DNA of 64,000 nucleotides from Pseudisothecium myosuroides (GCA_951799445.1 OX637290.1:27646987-27710986), one strand, 5' to 3'. Counted from the stretch's first letter, positions 45,863 to 59,335 are shown. Made by a program: numbers and translations. Notes: generated from the letters alone by a model not told the origin.

Positions 45863-48136
45863 TGTGACCTAGATTTTGCACTTCCACAAAATCCAGGAAA
45901 CAATAGTATAGGGGTTCTTTGTTCTAGGGAAAGGTTTAATCAGTCTAACATTTTATGACTAAAAGTCACTTACAAATAGATTTATGTTTACAAGTTTAGT
46001 ATAATATTATATCACTCTTATTCCCGTGTGTAAAATTTGTTGGCCAGTCCATTACCAATGTATGTATAAAGTCCTAGTCCTATATAGTGTTCTAAGGGAG
46101 GTCAAATCATTCTTTGTCAAATAAATCAGGTTTTGTCAAATGAATCTTTATATGATGCATGCACTAGGACTTAATCATGACAAGATAGTATTGATAAAAT
46201 AGTATATATATAATTCGTTCATTATATCTTTTTATGTTTTTATGTCAAATAGTCCAGTCAATCTACAGCTAATGCGATCATGCAAGAATGTCTAGCGTTT
46301 CCGTATTCTATGTCAAATGATTCCCAGTTGTGCAATATATGATGATGTCAAATGTTTCTTATTTGCTTTTGCCAAATTATGTCAAATGAATCCAAATCAA
46401 CAAGTGTTAATATACAAACATATCCTTGGAATAATTTGCGATTTCACCACATATACAACTTATGACCAAAACTAAAAAAAAAAAAAAATTTACAATTCAT
46501 GTAATCATATCAAACACAAGATTTTAAAGTGGAATAAAGCAATCAATAAGACACAAAGGATTTAAAAACATAAACCAAAACGTAGATATATGTAAATATA
46601 TAAATTTACACGTATTAACCCCAAGGATCTAGAACCACAAGCATATAAAATAATATTTAAAAATCAACTATATATATTTATATATATATTATAATCATGG
46701 TGAATAGCCCTATAGACGCACTTGAAGCCCAAACCCGTGGAACAAACCCTCAAGACCATGCAAATAACTTAAAAATCTGAAAACAGTCCCTGAAAACGCT
46801 GAAATTTACAGATTAATGGTCAAAATACCTATATCCGTGGACTGCATCCCCTATGGCCGTGGAGATTGGGACCCTATGATCGCGCAATGGAGCCCCCAAA
46901 ACCATGTGAACCCTGATTTCAGCGCAGCAAGCTTCCACAGACTGCTGCGATGCTTCTCGATCAACAAAAAAAATTCAATTCGGGTGCAATTTCTGCAATT
47001 TCTTGAGGATTTGCTTGCGCGACTGATTTATCAATGCATCAGAAGCTCACAACAATCAAATTCACCCAAAATTTTGTAGTTTGATTCTTTTGCGATGAGA
47101 TTGGACCAAGCGCAGTTTTATCTAAGATTTCACAATTTTCAGATCCAAATTTGCTCCGGTTTGTGGAATTCCGCGATTGTGAGTGATGGGGTTTTTCAAT
47201 CAATCAACTTCAATCATTGAGAATTCCCGACAATCGAAGAAAAAGAAATTTTGATCCGTCGCTTCCATCGCATGAGCTGTGCTGTTCGCACTCTAGATTG
47301 CCAAGTTTCTCAAAATGCTCGTTGTGTTTTGTTGTCACTTTGATCATGGATTTCAACCTTGTGAATCTACACCAAATATTGATCGTCAAAAACAACAACA
47401 ACGAAGAATTACTCATCCGGACAAGGTTCGCCAACCAATGCTTGACGAATTGATCGAATTTTGATTTTTGACTTGCTTCCCCTCCAACAGATCCTCCCCA
47501 ATCAGCCTCGCAATTCAGATCTTGCCGCTCTCGCCTGCTGCGCTCTTGATCAGAGAGGTTCTCTCCATGAATTCGCCACACCAGCCTCACCCTTCACACA
47601 ACTCCAGAGATTTTCACTCAATTAATTCCCCATTAGACAGGCTCTCTCAGCGAACTCCGTGCAATTTCGGACTTTCCAGCTCCGACCAGAATTTCTCCAA
47701 CGCCCAGATCAATTTGCAATTCCACAATCGCAATACTGTATAGAATCCAATACAAACACATACAAACCCTAATTTCTCACACATATAATAATAACGAATA
47801 CAATTCAACACACAAGAATAATAATCACAAGAATAAATATATATTTCAATATAATTGGGACTTACACATTTGCCAATGATTGTTTAGTTTTTTTAGCTTT
47901 TTATAGTTTTCTCAAAAAAAAAACCCGGTGTGATTATGAAGAGGTGTGACCTAAGTCACACCTCATTCATCCAAGTTTTCATTTTCATTTTCATTCATTC
48001 TTGTGCATGAACCGATTCATACTATAAATGCATTTTAACTTTTATATTTTATTTTACTTCTACTTTTTCCTACAAAGGGACCCCTAATAGCTAGTTTTAT
48101 TCTAAATTTACTATTTTTTTCTAAATTTTCTTTCTA
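45863..48136 (-). mobile_element. LTR (type A), 2.27 kb
   Basis: Runs from TGTGACCTAG (45863) to TTTCTACA (48136), the TG...CA ends of an LTR. It is bordered by a primer-binding site on the low side and a polypurine tract on the high side, so it can serve as the 3' LTR of the element to its right and the 5' LTR of the region to its left. It contains seven scattered TGTCAAAT-type motifs (46099-46391) and a 9-bp-arm hairpin AGGTGTGACCTAAGTCACAC at 47942. Open frames inside it (46816-47743) resemble nothing and are not called. Confidence 0.75.
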
Positions 48137-48153
48137 CAGAGCCCCCTACTTAG
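48137..48153 (-). other. Polypurine tract of the Athila-like element
   Basis: Minus strand GTCTAAGTAGGGGGCTC directly precedes the LTR. It marks the 3' end of the internal region that extends to beyond 63.7 kb. Confidence 0.75.
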
Positions 48154-48844
48154 ACTATTGACGTCCCTATCAATAGTACTTAGGTCTCTTGTTCCGATTT
48201 TGATCTTGTTGGCGAATCCGCTTTGCATTTGCTTTGTCTAATAATTTTCTCACATCCTCATCTCTTTCAAAAAGTTTCGGGTTGTTGTTACGTTGGGATT
48301 CCAGCCAATATATCATAGGCTATTGGCAGCACGATTTGAACTCATTAATAAAACATAGGTGGACTCCACATAAAAAGTAAGTAATGGCCATAACCTCCAA
48401 TACTCATTGCCATCGATTGGTCCTATACTATAACTTTATCAAGATGCGCAATTCTAGTCGTAATTTGTTAAAGTTGTTGACATTCATGATAACGCCATGA
48501 GTCTCACACATCACTTTCAAAAAATCACAAAAAATTGCTGCTCAAAAACATACCAAATCCGTGTGTGTACTATGCTCCTCATGAAAAGATCGATAAGCTC
48601 GAGCACAAGATTCTGGACTATGAAATGCTCTTGGTATATCTGGCCAATTATACTCTACAGAATCAATTGTGGCACGGGGGTCCCACTTATACCGTCTCTT
48701 ACATGGGCAAAAGTGACTATTAGTCACTACTGATATTGGAGGCTCCTTTTACCAATCTGGAGATATACGCTTATAAATTCGATCATATGATTCGTCTTCT
48801 GTAACAGATAAACCATAATCCTCTGCCAGCCATTCTAGGGCTTT

Positions 48845-50908
48845 CTAGGAAAAGATTGGTCTTTCCATTTGTACATTATCATACATGTGATAGTATTGAC
48901 CTAAAAATCGACAAGTAAGAGGTGAACCTTGAACTCGAGTCTTTGTTGTCATCCAATGTGCAGGTTTATAAATTACAGGCAGTAACTCAAACATAGATGT
49001 TTCTTTGATATTACTAATAAGCAAACTCTTTTTTCCAAGAGCATCCAAGGTCGTGGATAATCTGATATATGCATTTTGGAGGTTATATAAATAGTGACTA
49101 TTAGTCAACTCACCTCTTTGTGCAATAGCTTCACGATTAGTCACTGCAGTCAATAAAGAAATGATATCACCTTGGTTCTTCATATGCTCTCGTAGTTGAG
49201 TCAACTCTAATTTCCACTTATCTTGAATTTCTCTTTGTGCTAAGAAATTTGGATTAATTTGAGTTTGCTGGTCTGTAATACGAATTTTTCTCTTAGGTCT
49301 ATCCAAACGATCTTCACGCCAACGTTGCCCTAATTCTTTCTCCAAATTTACATAATATATAAAGGCTCTTACTCCTAGATCAGCAATAGGATAGAAAAGG
49401 GCTGACCAGTTAGTCAGAATGAGATCTCCTCGTACTATCATCTTACAAAGGAGATTCTGCATATTATCAAACTTGTCTGCCGTCTCCCATGCATCATCAA
49501 ATTGCTCATCTCATAATTTTTGGCCTTTTTCAAAAGTAAGTATGCTAAGGCATATATTACATTGCAACTCATAGGCTCGATACAAAGAGAAAGTAGGTGC
49601 AGAATCTCGTTGATGCTGCCACATACATTGCTGGACTCCAGCAACCAAGTCGACTGTAGTGTCTAACTCTTGGTGTAGCTCATCATTGGTACTAACCATA
49701 AGTCTTATAGTTTGCTATAGCTCATTTATCCTTTGAGTTTTTTTTAATTTTTCTGGCTCTTGAACTTCAGGTTGACTCTTGACTTTCTCCAATTGACACT
49801 TAAGGGTTGTAATCTCATCTTGCATCTCTTCCATTTGTGTCTCTGTAAGTCGGTAAGTATCTTCTATTTTATTCTTTTCATTCTGAAGTTCTTCACACTG
49901 TAACTTCAAAACTTGACATTCTTCTGTTATTGTTCCCAAAATTATTTCAGTTGCTCTATGCATATCTTGAAATTTAATTCTTAAAACTTCTAGTTTCCTT
50001 ACTTGTCCTTGCCATGAAATCAATTTAGTTTTATAAGAATCTATCTCCAAATTCATAAGTCGTTGGTTTTCTTGATATTCTTTGACAACTTGGAGCAACT
50101 CAGCATAAGAACTTGATTCTCCCTCATTGGTCCCAAAATTTGATTCAGTTGGTATTGAATCTGACACAGATGGTCCTTTTTCCTTTCTATTTTCTGGAAT
50201 TGGTGCAATAATATCATTAGTTGTCTGAATCTCCAATAAAGATTCTTTCTCCAAACAATCGAAACTATATTGACAGAATGCTGAAAGAAGATGGGATGAT
50301 ATCAAAAATATGGGTCTTCGATTTTTCTTAACAGACATCTCTTGCAGCATATGTTCATGGGCTAAATATGCCCAATCAATTCTTCCACCCTTCCATGCTT
50401 TAAGTCCAACATGTAATACTTCATCTGTCCCAATCATAAATTGAAGAGCCCAGTAAAAGTGTTGATTGATAAATATCATAAATATTGATAAAGGCTTATC
50501 TGGAATTTGACAGAGGTCCCATCCATCAGCTACTTTTGCTTTAGCAAGGTTTTCTTTAAACACTTTAGTCTTTTCTTCACTGATGAGATGAGTAAATAGA
50601 ATACATCTGTCTCCTCTTGATGGTATTTTCAAGATTTCAGCTATTCCTTTTGGTGTGAGCTTCACTGTTTTGCCTTGGAGTATGACTTCTGTCATCTTGC
50701 CATAGTCACTAGTAACAAGAAAATCTTTGACCAACTGCATATCTGGGGAAGGCCATATGAAATGAAGATATTCCCAGATTCTTGCTTTCTTTAATAATTT
50801 TATTTGGGCTTCATCAAATCCTTCAAGTAATAAGGATGGAAACTTAGGCAGTGGCACTGACAGAACTTTTAATTGCTTCTTCTTTCCCATAGGGGCAATC
50901 TTACTCAA
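48845..50908 (-). pseudogene. Extra 3' ORF of the Athila-like element
   Basis: A single frame of about 690 codons with in-frame stops near 49715 and 49511. The first ATG is near 50890. The N-terminal 240 residues (IWEYLHFIWPSPDMQLVKDF, LTPKGIAEILKIPSRG, QHFYWALQFMIG) resemble the plant-retrotransposon domain seen in 'putative plant transposon protein' ORFs. A long coiled coil follows, then a second globular part (RGDLILTNWSALFYPIADLG, YKPAHWMTTKTRVQG). It lies between integrase and the 3' polypurine tract, the place of the envelope-like ORF in Athila. No signal peptide or membrane anchor is visible, so an envelope role is unsupported. Family assignment is tentative. Confidence 0.6.
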
Positions 50909-52216
50909 TGATCTGTGAAATTGTGATTGTTAGACTCGACACATAGACTAAGGGATTTAGATTGTGTATTAAGGAATTTTGGTATGGGAGAAGGATATAA
51001 TTATTCTTTTGACTTGTTGACCTAATTGGTTAAACATAAATTTTTTTGGTTAAGTTTAGAAATGGGATCTGCCTAATTGTTCTTTTCATTCACATGACCT
51101 AAAGGGAATTGACTCAAAAATTTAGACCATATGATTTTGACTTTTAGACTTAACTTTAGGTAGACATAGTTTTAGTTTATTTAAATTTTTTTCGTCTTCC
51201 CAAATCTGCTATCTTTCTTGTCTTTCTTCCTTTAGTGCTTCAATTCCTTATTAATGAATAGACTAGCAGACACTCCAACTTACCATCATGCTCATTTTCT
51301 CTTTTCGTGCATTTTCTCTCAATATATTTTTATTCTTTTTCCTCCCATTTAGTCAATTCTCACTTCTTACAAGAAGATCATTCAATTTTTCACTTTTCCC
51401 TCAATATTCTCAATAAATATATTTATTTCAATTTCAAGCTAATGTCTGTATCTGCAATCTTACCTGATTACTTGGCTTTATTTTGCTTCACGCCTCAATA
51501 ATCAACTCAAAGGTAGACACCTTTCTTGGGAAACTGTTTAAGACATAGAAAAATACGAAACTATAAATATCGACATAATCTAGAGTTTTAACTCTTGTGT
51601 AATACATAGACTAATACATAGACTTAGAGAAATTATTATTTATCATGTTTTTCAAGAATAGACACTTAGAGAGAAGAGATTTAAATTATTCTATTTTCTA
51701 CTAGGGAATTGTATTTCTCACAAGTCACCTTGCTTTAACTCTCATTTTCTCTCAATAAGTTTATTTATTCATTCTCTCATTCACTTAATTAGTCTCAATA
51801 TTTATAAAGAATACTTTTAAGTCACAATTTCTTTTTCTTTACACTCTTGGTATTGTTGTTCTTTTACACTCATTGAAAATAGAAATACACTCGATATTTA
51901 TCATATTCTCTTGTTATCTTTTCTTTAAAGAGTGGTTATGAATTGACAGACTCAGGAATAACATTTTTCTTTTGGTGTATGAGCAATTAAACTTCTAATT
52001 TATGGCTAACACAGAGGTCACTCTTTAAGTTATCATGTTCTTTCATGCTTATGAAATTTCACTCTTAGACTTGAGTTTGTGACAATTAGTCCTTTCTTTT
52101 CTCTTGACAATTGTATTTGACAACTAGTTGAAAAGGAGAAGTAATAGACTTTTATTTGAAAATTTCTATCAATGTTTATTACATTCTCTCTTATTTTACT
52201 TAAAACTCACTTAGAG

Positions 52217-52252
<36 letters not shown>

Positions 52253-52782
52253 TATTTTTTTAAACACTTAATCCTTTAATTCTCTCTGGAATTTATTTTT
52301 ATTTTTATTTTTATTTTTTATTTTTTTTATTTTTTTTACAAATTAACATGACAACAATGATTAGACAATAATTAGTATAATAAGACTAGAAAAAGTCTAT
52401 TGGTTTTAAGATGAACTATACTTGAATGCTCTAGATGACTAGAACCTCTGCGTCGTCTCAGCAACTCACAATACTCACTTTTAGATTGCAGTATGCAATG
52501 TAGCGAGAGATGATGATCAATCCTGACAATGGATGCAAGATAATATATGAACTCGTCAGACATATTTTCAACTCTAGTATACAAGACAATGACTAGGCTT
52601 TGACAATTTTTCACTTGACCTTCTAATCTATACATGCAATTGTGCAAATTGATTTATTATTATTAATTCAATTCAATTCAATTTAATTAATTAATTTTTA
52701 TTTTAAATCAGATATTTTTATTTTTATTTTTATTTTTTATTTTTTTAATTATTAAGTTTTATTTATATTTATAAGCCTACCC
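50909..52782. other. Non-coding T-rich stretch of the retrotransposon
   Basis: No gene. It contains an ATT microsatellite at 52218-52253 and poly-T/A tracts at 52290-52340 and 52700-52750. It separates integrase from the 3' ORF. It could be the normal untranslated spacer of the element or a decayed older LTR that began at the polypurine-like tract at 52783. Confidence 0.5.
52218..52253. repeat. ATT trinucleotide microsatellite
   Basis: About twelve uninterrupted ATT units. Confidence 0.9.
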
Positions 52783-52802
52783 CCTACTTAGACATAACTT
52801 GC
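52783..52802 (-). other. Internal polypurine-like tract after integrase
   Basis: Minus strand GTCTAAGTAGGGGGTAGG lies about 15 bases past the integrase stop and nearly matches the terminal tract at 48137. It is either a second (internal) priming tract or the relic of a former 3' end. Confidence 0.55.
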
Positions 52803-52813
52803 CCTCAAGTTAT

Positions 52814-53900
52814 TTAGGGTTTAAGTCGATATCCATTGTAACGGGTTGGATGAATTTTTCCTTCAAAATCTTTTAACTCAATTGACCCATTAGGATAAGA
52901 GTTAAGGACTTTGTAAGGGCCAAACCATCTTATTTTAAATTTCCCTAGGAATTTGTGAAAACGACTATTATATAGTAACACCAAATCATTTGGTTGCAAG
53001 TCCTTGGATTTTAATTTGCTATCATAATAGTTTTTTCTACGGTTTTGCATTGCTAAGGTGTTAAGATAGGCTTGTCTTCTAGTTTCATCTAATTTTTCTA
53101 ACATGGCATATCTTTCCATTAACAATTCTTCATCCCCTAATCTATGTTCAATTGCTATTCGTAAGGATTGGACTTCCAATTCTATGGGTAAGATAGCTTC
53201 TTGTCCATAGACTAATTGGAACGGGGTGCTTTTAGTGGTAACTTTATAGGCTGTCCTATAAGCCCACAAAGCATCAAACCCTCTAGCATCCCAATCTATG
53301 TTTGAACCTTGGACAGTTTTAGTTATTATCTTACGTAAAATCCCATTAGTCTTTTCTGTTTGCCCATTTGCTCTAGGATGATAGGGACTAGTCTTTCTAT
53401 GTTTGATAAAGTATTTTTCTGTTAACTTAGTGATAGTGTCATTGATAAATGGGTTCTTCTATCACTAACCAATTCTTTGGGACAACCAAACCTTGTAATT
53501 ATGTTTTCTTATAAGAATTTAGCCACTGTGTTGGCATCATCATTTCTTGTGGCTAGGGCTTCAACTCATTTGGTTACATATTTGGTTGCTACAAGGCTAT
53601 ATCTTTTTCTTCCATCACGGCTTGGTGGATTAATTGGTCCTACAAAATCTATGCCCCATTTTTCAAAAGGAATTTGGGCTAAGATAGGTGTTAAAGGCAT
53701 AGAAGATGTCGGAGTAGGTTTTCCTACTCTTTGACAGGGATCACATTTCTTTACAAATGTTGCGGCATCGGCAAACATAGTGGGCCACCAATAACCGGAT
53801 TGTAATGCTTTTTGAGCAGTTACTAATCCCGCAAAGTGTCCACCGCATGCATCACTGTGACATCCTTGAAGGATGATAGGAATTTCACTAGGATTGATAC
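52814..53900 (-). pseudogene. Integrase region of the Ty3/gypsy element, frameshifted
   Basis: The zinc-binding HHCC motif (GCHSDACGGHFAG, then KCDPCQRVGK) and the start of the catalytic core (WGIDFVGPI) lie at 53.57-53.85 kb. The C-terminal half (MWAYRTAYK, TPFQLVYGQEAILPIE, then a GPY-type end with WFGPYKVL) lies at 52814-53269 in another frame, with broken sequence between. The protein would join element DNA to host DNA. No chromodomain follows, which agrees with the non-chromovirus (Athila/Tat) branch. Confidence 0.85.
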
Positions 53901-53901
53901 A

Positions 53902-56900
53902 TCATCTTAAAATTTCATCTTTACCTTTTTTATAAAGTGTTCCAGCAAGTAGAGTGTAAGGACTACTTTTATATACTAACATTTTCTTCTGTTTTTCCGT
54001 GTATTCAAGGGGAAATTGTCCCGTTGAAAGGTAGTGAATAATGTCAGCATATTCTATTGGAATAATATCTATTCGGAATAGGTCTGCATCAAGGAAGTTA
54101 TCATTTATGGGTTCACTCCCTACTTTTTGGTTGATTCGTGAAAGGTGGTCAGCATTTGCATGACTCTTTTCTGGTCGAATTTGAATTGTGAAATTAAACT
54201 CTTGGAGTAGTAAAATCCATCTCGCTATTCTTCCACTTAGTTGTGGTTTATTTATCATGTACTTTAAAGCATCATGATCAACATGGAAGTTGAATTTATA
54301 ACCTAACAAATAGTGTCTAAACTTTTGAACCGAAAATATCATTTCTAAAGCTTCTCTTTCTGTAACGGTATAATTTTTTTCTGTAGCTACTAATTGCCAG
54401 CTTGCAAAATAGATTGGTTTGTCATGTCGTTTTTCATCTTTTTGACTTAATACACTCCCTATTGCAACATTTGATGCATCTACATAAACTTCAAATTCTT
54501 TACTCCAATCTGGAGGAATTAAGACTGGTGCAGTTGTTAATTTATGTTTTAAGGTTTCAAAAGCCTTTATACAAGCTTCAATCTGTCCAAATAGGTGCAT
54601 TGTCCGATTTCTTAGTTAATTCTGTCAAAGGAATAGCTATGTTGGCATATTTGTAAATATAGCGTCTATAATAACCAACATGTCCTAAAAAGGCCCTAAC
54701 CTCTATAATATTGTTAGGTTGTGGTAATTGCACTATAATTGCAACTTTATCTGGGTCAGTGGCAATTCCGTGGCTAGAAACGATATGGCCAACTAATTTG
54801 CCAAAAGGTACAGCGAATTGGGATTTTGCAGCATTTATAGAAATTCCATACTTCTCACATTGAACAAAGCATTTCTCTAAACATTCTGCATGTTTTCCTT
54901 TTGTACGATAAATACAAAAATCATCTAGAAAAATTTCCATAAACTTTCTTAAATATATTTGGAAAGCTATGGTCATCAACCTTTGAAAGGTTGCAGGGGT
55001 GTTACATAGACCGAATGGCATTTTAGTATGAGCATAAATTCCCCAATCAGTAGTGAATGCCGTTAATAGTCGATAAACTAGGGCAATTTGTAATTGGTTA
55101 TACCCTGAAAATCCATCCATAAAGGAATAACACTCATGCCGTGCCACACCATCTAAAAGTGTGTCTGTAAAGGGTAAAGGAAAATGATCCTTTTTGGTCA
55201 CACTATTTAATTTTCGATAGTCTTGGCATATTCTTATTTTTCCGTTCTTTTTAGGAACTATAACAATTGGAGATACCCACTCATTGTGTGGTACTTCAAA
55301 GATGAATCCACAAGCCAAAAGCTTGTCAATCTCTTTTTTGACCATTAAAGAATATTTGGAGTTCATTCTGTATTGTCTTTGTTTCACGGGTTTGGCATCA
55401 GGTTCTAATTCTATTTTGTGTTCACAAATTTCAGGAGGTACGCCTTTTAAATCAGCATAACTCCAAGCAAAAGAACTTTTATGTTGTTTAAAGAATCCAT
55501 ACCAATATTTAAACTCAACCTTGGTCATATTAGAATAAAGTTTCATATTTTCTGGATCTTCGTGAGTTCCTAAGTTCATATCTTGCAAAGATGTCTTTAA
55601 AGATTCTGTAAAGGTTTTCCTTTGTAAAGGTGTTGTATCACTATTAGCAAACATATCTTCCATTTCTTGTTTGTCAAATTGTAATTCTGGTTCCAATTTT
55701 GAATTTTCATCTATACTCACATTGAAGACTTCAGAATTTTCCCATGCTAATATGGCATCATCTGAATCTTCAATGGTTGCTAAAGGGGTGAAATATTCAC
55801 CTAATCCCATACTTTTATAAGGTAATTCTTTATTAATCTTTTGGGTTTATTCTTCCTCACTAGTTTCACTCTCGTTATCTAATTGGTTTTCCGATGTAAC
55901 ACTAGTTCCTTCTTTTTGGGTTTCGCCATGGTAGATTGTAGGATAAAGGGGTAAAATAATTTTATTCTTTCCTTTTCCAATGGTTAGGGTTCCCTTTCCC
56001 CAATCATCTTTGGCTTTAGCTGAATACAACCATGGTCTTCCTAACAAGATAGGATAAGAAGAGATAGACTCTGTAAGTTTAAAAACTATATAATCAACCT
56101 TATAATCTATTCCACCAATGGTTGTCACAATTTGGGTCAACATCCCCAAAGGTTTGACTCTACTTTGATCAGCCATTCTTAAGATAATAGGAGTTGAGGT
56201 CATAGTTATTAATCCCAGTTCTTCCATAGTTTCAAAGTTCATGAGATTAACACTAGATCCACTGTCAATTTGAACTCCATAAATTAGAGAACCGTCTATC
56301 ATTACTTCGACTGTAGGTGCCCCAGGATCTATAAAAATTTCATGAATTTCAAAAGATTTAGCTCTTTTTCTTACTAGTGAAGTACTCAAATCACTTCTAC
56401 ACTTAGGAGAAATTGCCAATAGTTGTTTCATACTAATTTATGGTTGATTTCTATCAAGGTTGGTCAAAATATCATAGGGCTCCATTCCAGTTGTTAGTTT
56501 CATGGTTCGGAGCATTTTGCGTTTTGGTGGACCTTGAATTTTTGAATTCATTCTTTTTGCAGGGATTTGATAAAAACTAAGGGTAGTGGTAGTGGGAATT
56601 GTTGACAAATTTATTGGGGGATTTATAACTTTTAGTGGTATAAATGGTTGTGTTTGATTGGGCTGTTGGTTAAGAAGGTTTTCTTGCCTTTCTTTCCACG
56701 TCATCTCTTTGTTAAGATGATTGGATCTAGGCTTATTTGTACTGGGGAAATTACTTCTTTTTCCTTTTATTGGATCTAATTGCAATGATGTCCTTTGCAT
56801 TATGGTTTTTAGAGTTTTAGATTCACTCTCAAGCATATCTGCTATTTGATTATCCAATATATTTTGTTTGGCTTTTACTGCCCTTGTGGCTACAAAGACA

Positions 56901-57010
56901 TTTTCTGAATTTGGCTCATTAATAGAATGTGAAACATGATTAGAAGGTCTAGTATTTCCTTCTTCTTGGAATTGGACTTGTTTATTCCTTGGATAATCTC
57001 TCTCTGAAGG
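53902..57010 (-). pseudogene. Protease, reverse transcriptase and RNase H of the Ty3/gypsy element
   Basis: In transcription order: the gag-pol link (56438-57010); an aspartic protease with the active site IDSGSS (within 55847-56431); RT (54578-55810) with CQDYRKLN, GFSGYNQ and the catalytic FLDD in place of the usual YLDD or YVDD; and RNase H (53902-54600) with YVDASNVAIGSVLSQ and VDHDALKY. Stops lie at about 56435 and 55845, and a one-base shift near 54590 separates RT from RNase H. The reading frame upstream resumes at 61423, on the other side of the nested insertion. Domain order and sequence indicate the Athila/Tat lineage. Confidence 0.9.
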
Positions 57011-58274
57011 TGTGAGCCCCTAACTCGTCACTAGGGACTCACAGTTTTCTTTTTTTCAATTTTTACAAATTTAAGTATAGTTTTATATACAAAAAGCCCA
57101 AAAAAGAGTGTAAAATCAAAATAGGTATGTCACGTATCAATATAGCATTTGGTTCCTTATAGGTTGTTTCCCCCCAAATAAGTCCCATTTCCACTTGTAC
57201 ATAGGTTAAAACGTGGAAATATCGGTAAAAAGCAGAATTAAGGGCTAACCTAATCCAAACAGCCCAAACCTACGGTACATGTGACATCTTATGGCTAAAA
57301 TTGGTCCGAGGGAACACCATTGAGGTCCTAAGTCCATTTCCAGAGATAGGTTTCACTTTCCCCATAACATCAAAGAAATAGCAGAAACCTCAATTGTTAG
57401 CCTACAGGAGTTACAAACTCAAGATGGACCCTTAAGAGGAATCTACGGGTGGAGTATGGTGTTCTAGGGTGGAAATCACATTTGGGACTCAATGGCGAAA
57501 TCGGCTTGCCAAGATTCCCTTGTATGTGAAAGATTTTCTAGTTGTCGAAATTAAAAGGAGAAGACAGAATTTGATTCTCCTCTGACCCTTGTGCAAAGTA
57601 AAAATATGAGCTTGCACATCCTTTGTGGGATTCCATGAGAGGTTCCATAAAAAGTTTCGGAATTTTCTGACTTACAGAAGATGCCCTTTCGGACAGTCAA
57701 CCGCCAAAACCTACGATGGGAAATTCCTAGAAATTATCCAGGTTGCGGTAAAATCTCACTAAAAATCAGATTAGCTTCTTTTATGCTAATAAGATGCCCC
57801 ACCAAGTTTCAAGACATTCCGATAGCCAGAAGTGCCCGAATCGGCAAGATTCCCCGAAATTTGGCAAAATTGAAGTTTACGGTGGAGTTGACTTGCGTAC
57901 CGGGAGCATACAAAATCGAAATGAGGTCAAAGCTAGGTCTTTTCTTACTCCCCCATACCTACTAAAGAACCTAGGCTAGTTACTTTTCTCAGAAAAGTCA
58001 ACCTCCAAGATTTGGGTTTTTACCCCATTTTGGCGTTCAATTAGCGGTAGGTTATGTTGCGTTTTTTGGAGTTTGATTAAGGGGTGGAGATTCTTCAAGG
58101 CTAAAAATGGCCTTCTGAAGCCAACGGCGCAATCGATTTTCAATTTGGAATTAATCTCCAAAAGTTAGACATTTGGACCAGTGTAGAAAGTCAAAAATTG
58201 AAGACTAGGATGAAAATCTTAGTTGATAAGATTACGGCTTAGGAAAAGAGGGGGGGTGAGCACCCTTGGAAATG

Positions 58275-58282
58275 TATATAAG
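58275..58282 (+). promoter_or_regulatory. TATA box inside the nested insertion
   Basis: GTATATAAGGGGGC followed by a pyrimidine-rich CTCATTTTCCTCTC, the arrangement of an LTR promoter and start site. It suggests that the insert is read on the plus strand, opposite to the host retrotransposon. Confidence 0.5.
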
Positions 58283-59147
58283 GGGGCTCATTTTCCTCTC
58301 TAAAACACCCCTTAGGTTCATTTGTGAACCGCCTTGTATAATTTGGGTCCATTTAGTTGGATTTTGGCCATTTTTGGGCCACGTTGCCAAATTCGCGTGT
58401 TTTGGGAGCATTTCAAGCCCCTTGTTGCTACTTTTCAAGCTCTTTTGAAGGACTTAGGGATCCCTTCAACTTAGCTATCTTATTGTGGTGTTCTCGTAAG
58501 TTATTTGAAGCTTTGATTAATGTTTTGTTGAGTTTTGGTATTTTGTTGATATCCTTGGGTGTTGGGAACTAACCTTGCACTAATCCTAGAGAGGTTCCGT
58601 TCCCTATGACTGGCGATGCCGCTTGGGAAAAATCTCTATCGTTGTTTACGTTATTTTAGCCCTAACATGTGATAGTTTCTTGGTTGCTAACCAGTTCATT
58701 CCCTTCGTAGTTGTCTGTATTCTCCTTGTTCCTTGTAGCACGGCGAAGCTTTGGCTTGGTTTGTTTAGAGTTTCTATAGAAACTTTGGGTGTTACGAAAA
58801 ATACGGCGAAGCTTTGGTCTTTAAGCTTTAGAAAATCTTTCCTAAATTAGGACATTTTTAGTTCACCGAGTTTAGTTTCAAAAGAAGCCTTAGTACCAAA
58901 TTTCCGAGTAAGTGTAGATATAAAAACCTCAAAAGACACCCCAAGAAAGTGATGGGAACTAGTGTTTGAAAGTTAGAACCCAACCTTTTAAGTCCCTTCT
59001 TAGTATTTGCATTGAGTTTTTATCTTTTAAAAGTCAGAAATTGGGGTGTTACAAAAGGGCCAACATTCTGAGTCTGACACCAGTAGGGGCAAAAAACCAG
59101 AAGGCAGCCAACTGGGAGTATCGAAAGAAGATCAGAAGAGGGGCCTT

Positions 59148-59278
59148 ATAAGCTCCGTCACAAGCGGTCAGTCCAAGCGCCTCGTCATAAGCCGTCACAA
59201 GCGGTCAGCCCAAGCGGCCGTCATAAGCCCATCACAAGCGGTCAGCCAAGCGCCCCATCATAAGCCCCGTCACAAGGG
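59148..59278 (+). repeat. GC-rich tandem array 1 (about 36-bp unit)
   Basis: Three to four imperfect units built from CGTCACAAGCGGTCAGCCCA and CGTCATAAGC. GC content is far above the surroundings. Confidence 0.75.
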
Positions 59279-59335
59279 GCCCACGGGTCCGACCAGTACC
59301 ACATCGCCACGTGGCAGCCAGTGAGTGGGGGTCTG

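Noticed and set aside
46816..47743. Open frames on both strands inside LTR A
   Set aside because: No recognisable domain, and they lie wholly within the LTR.
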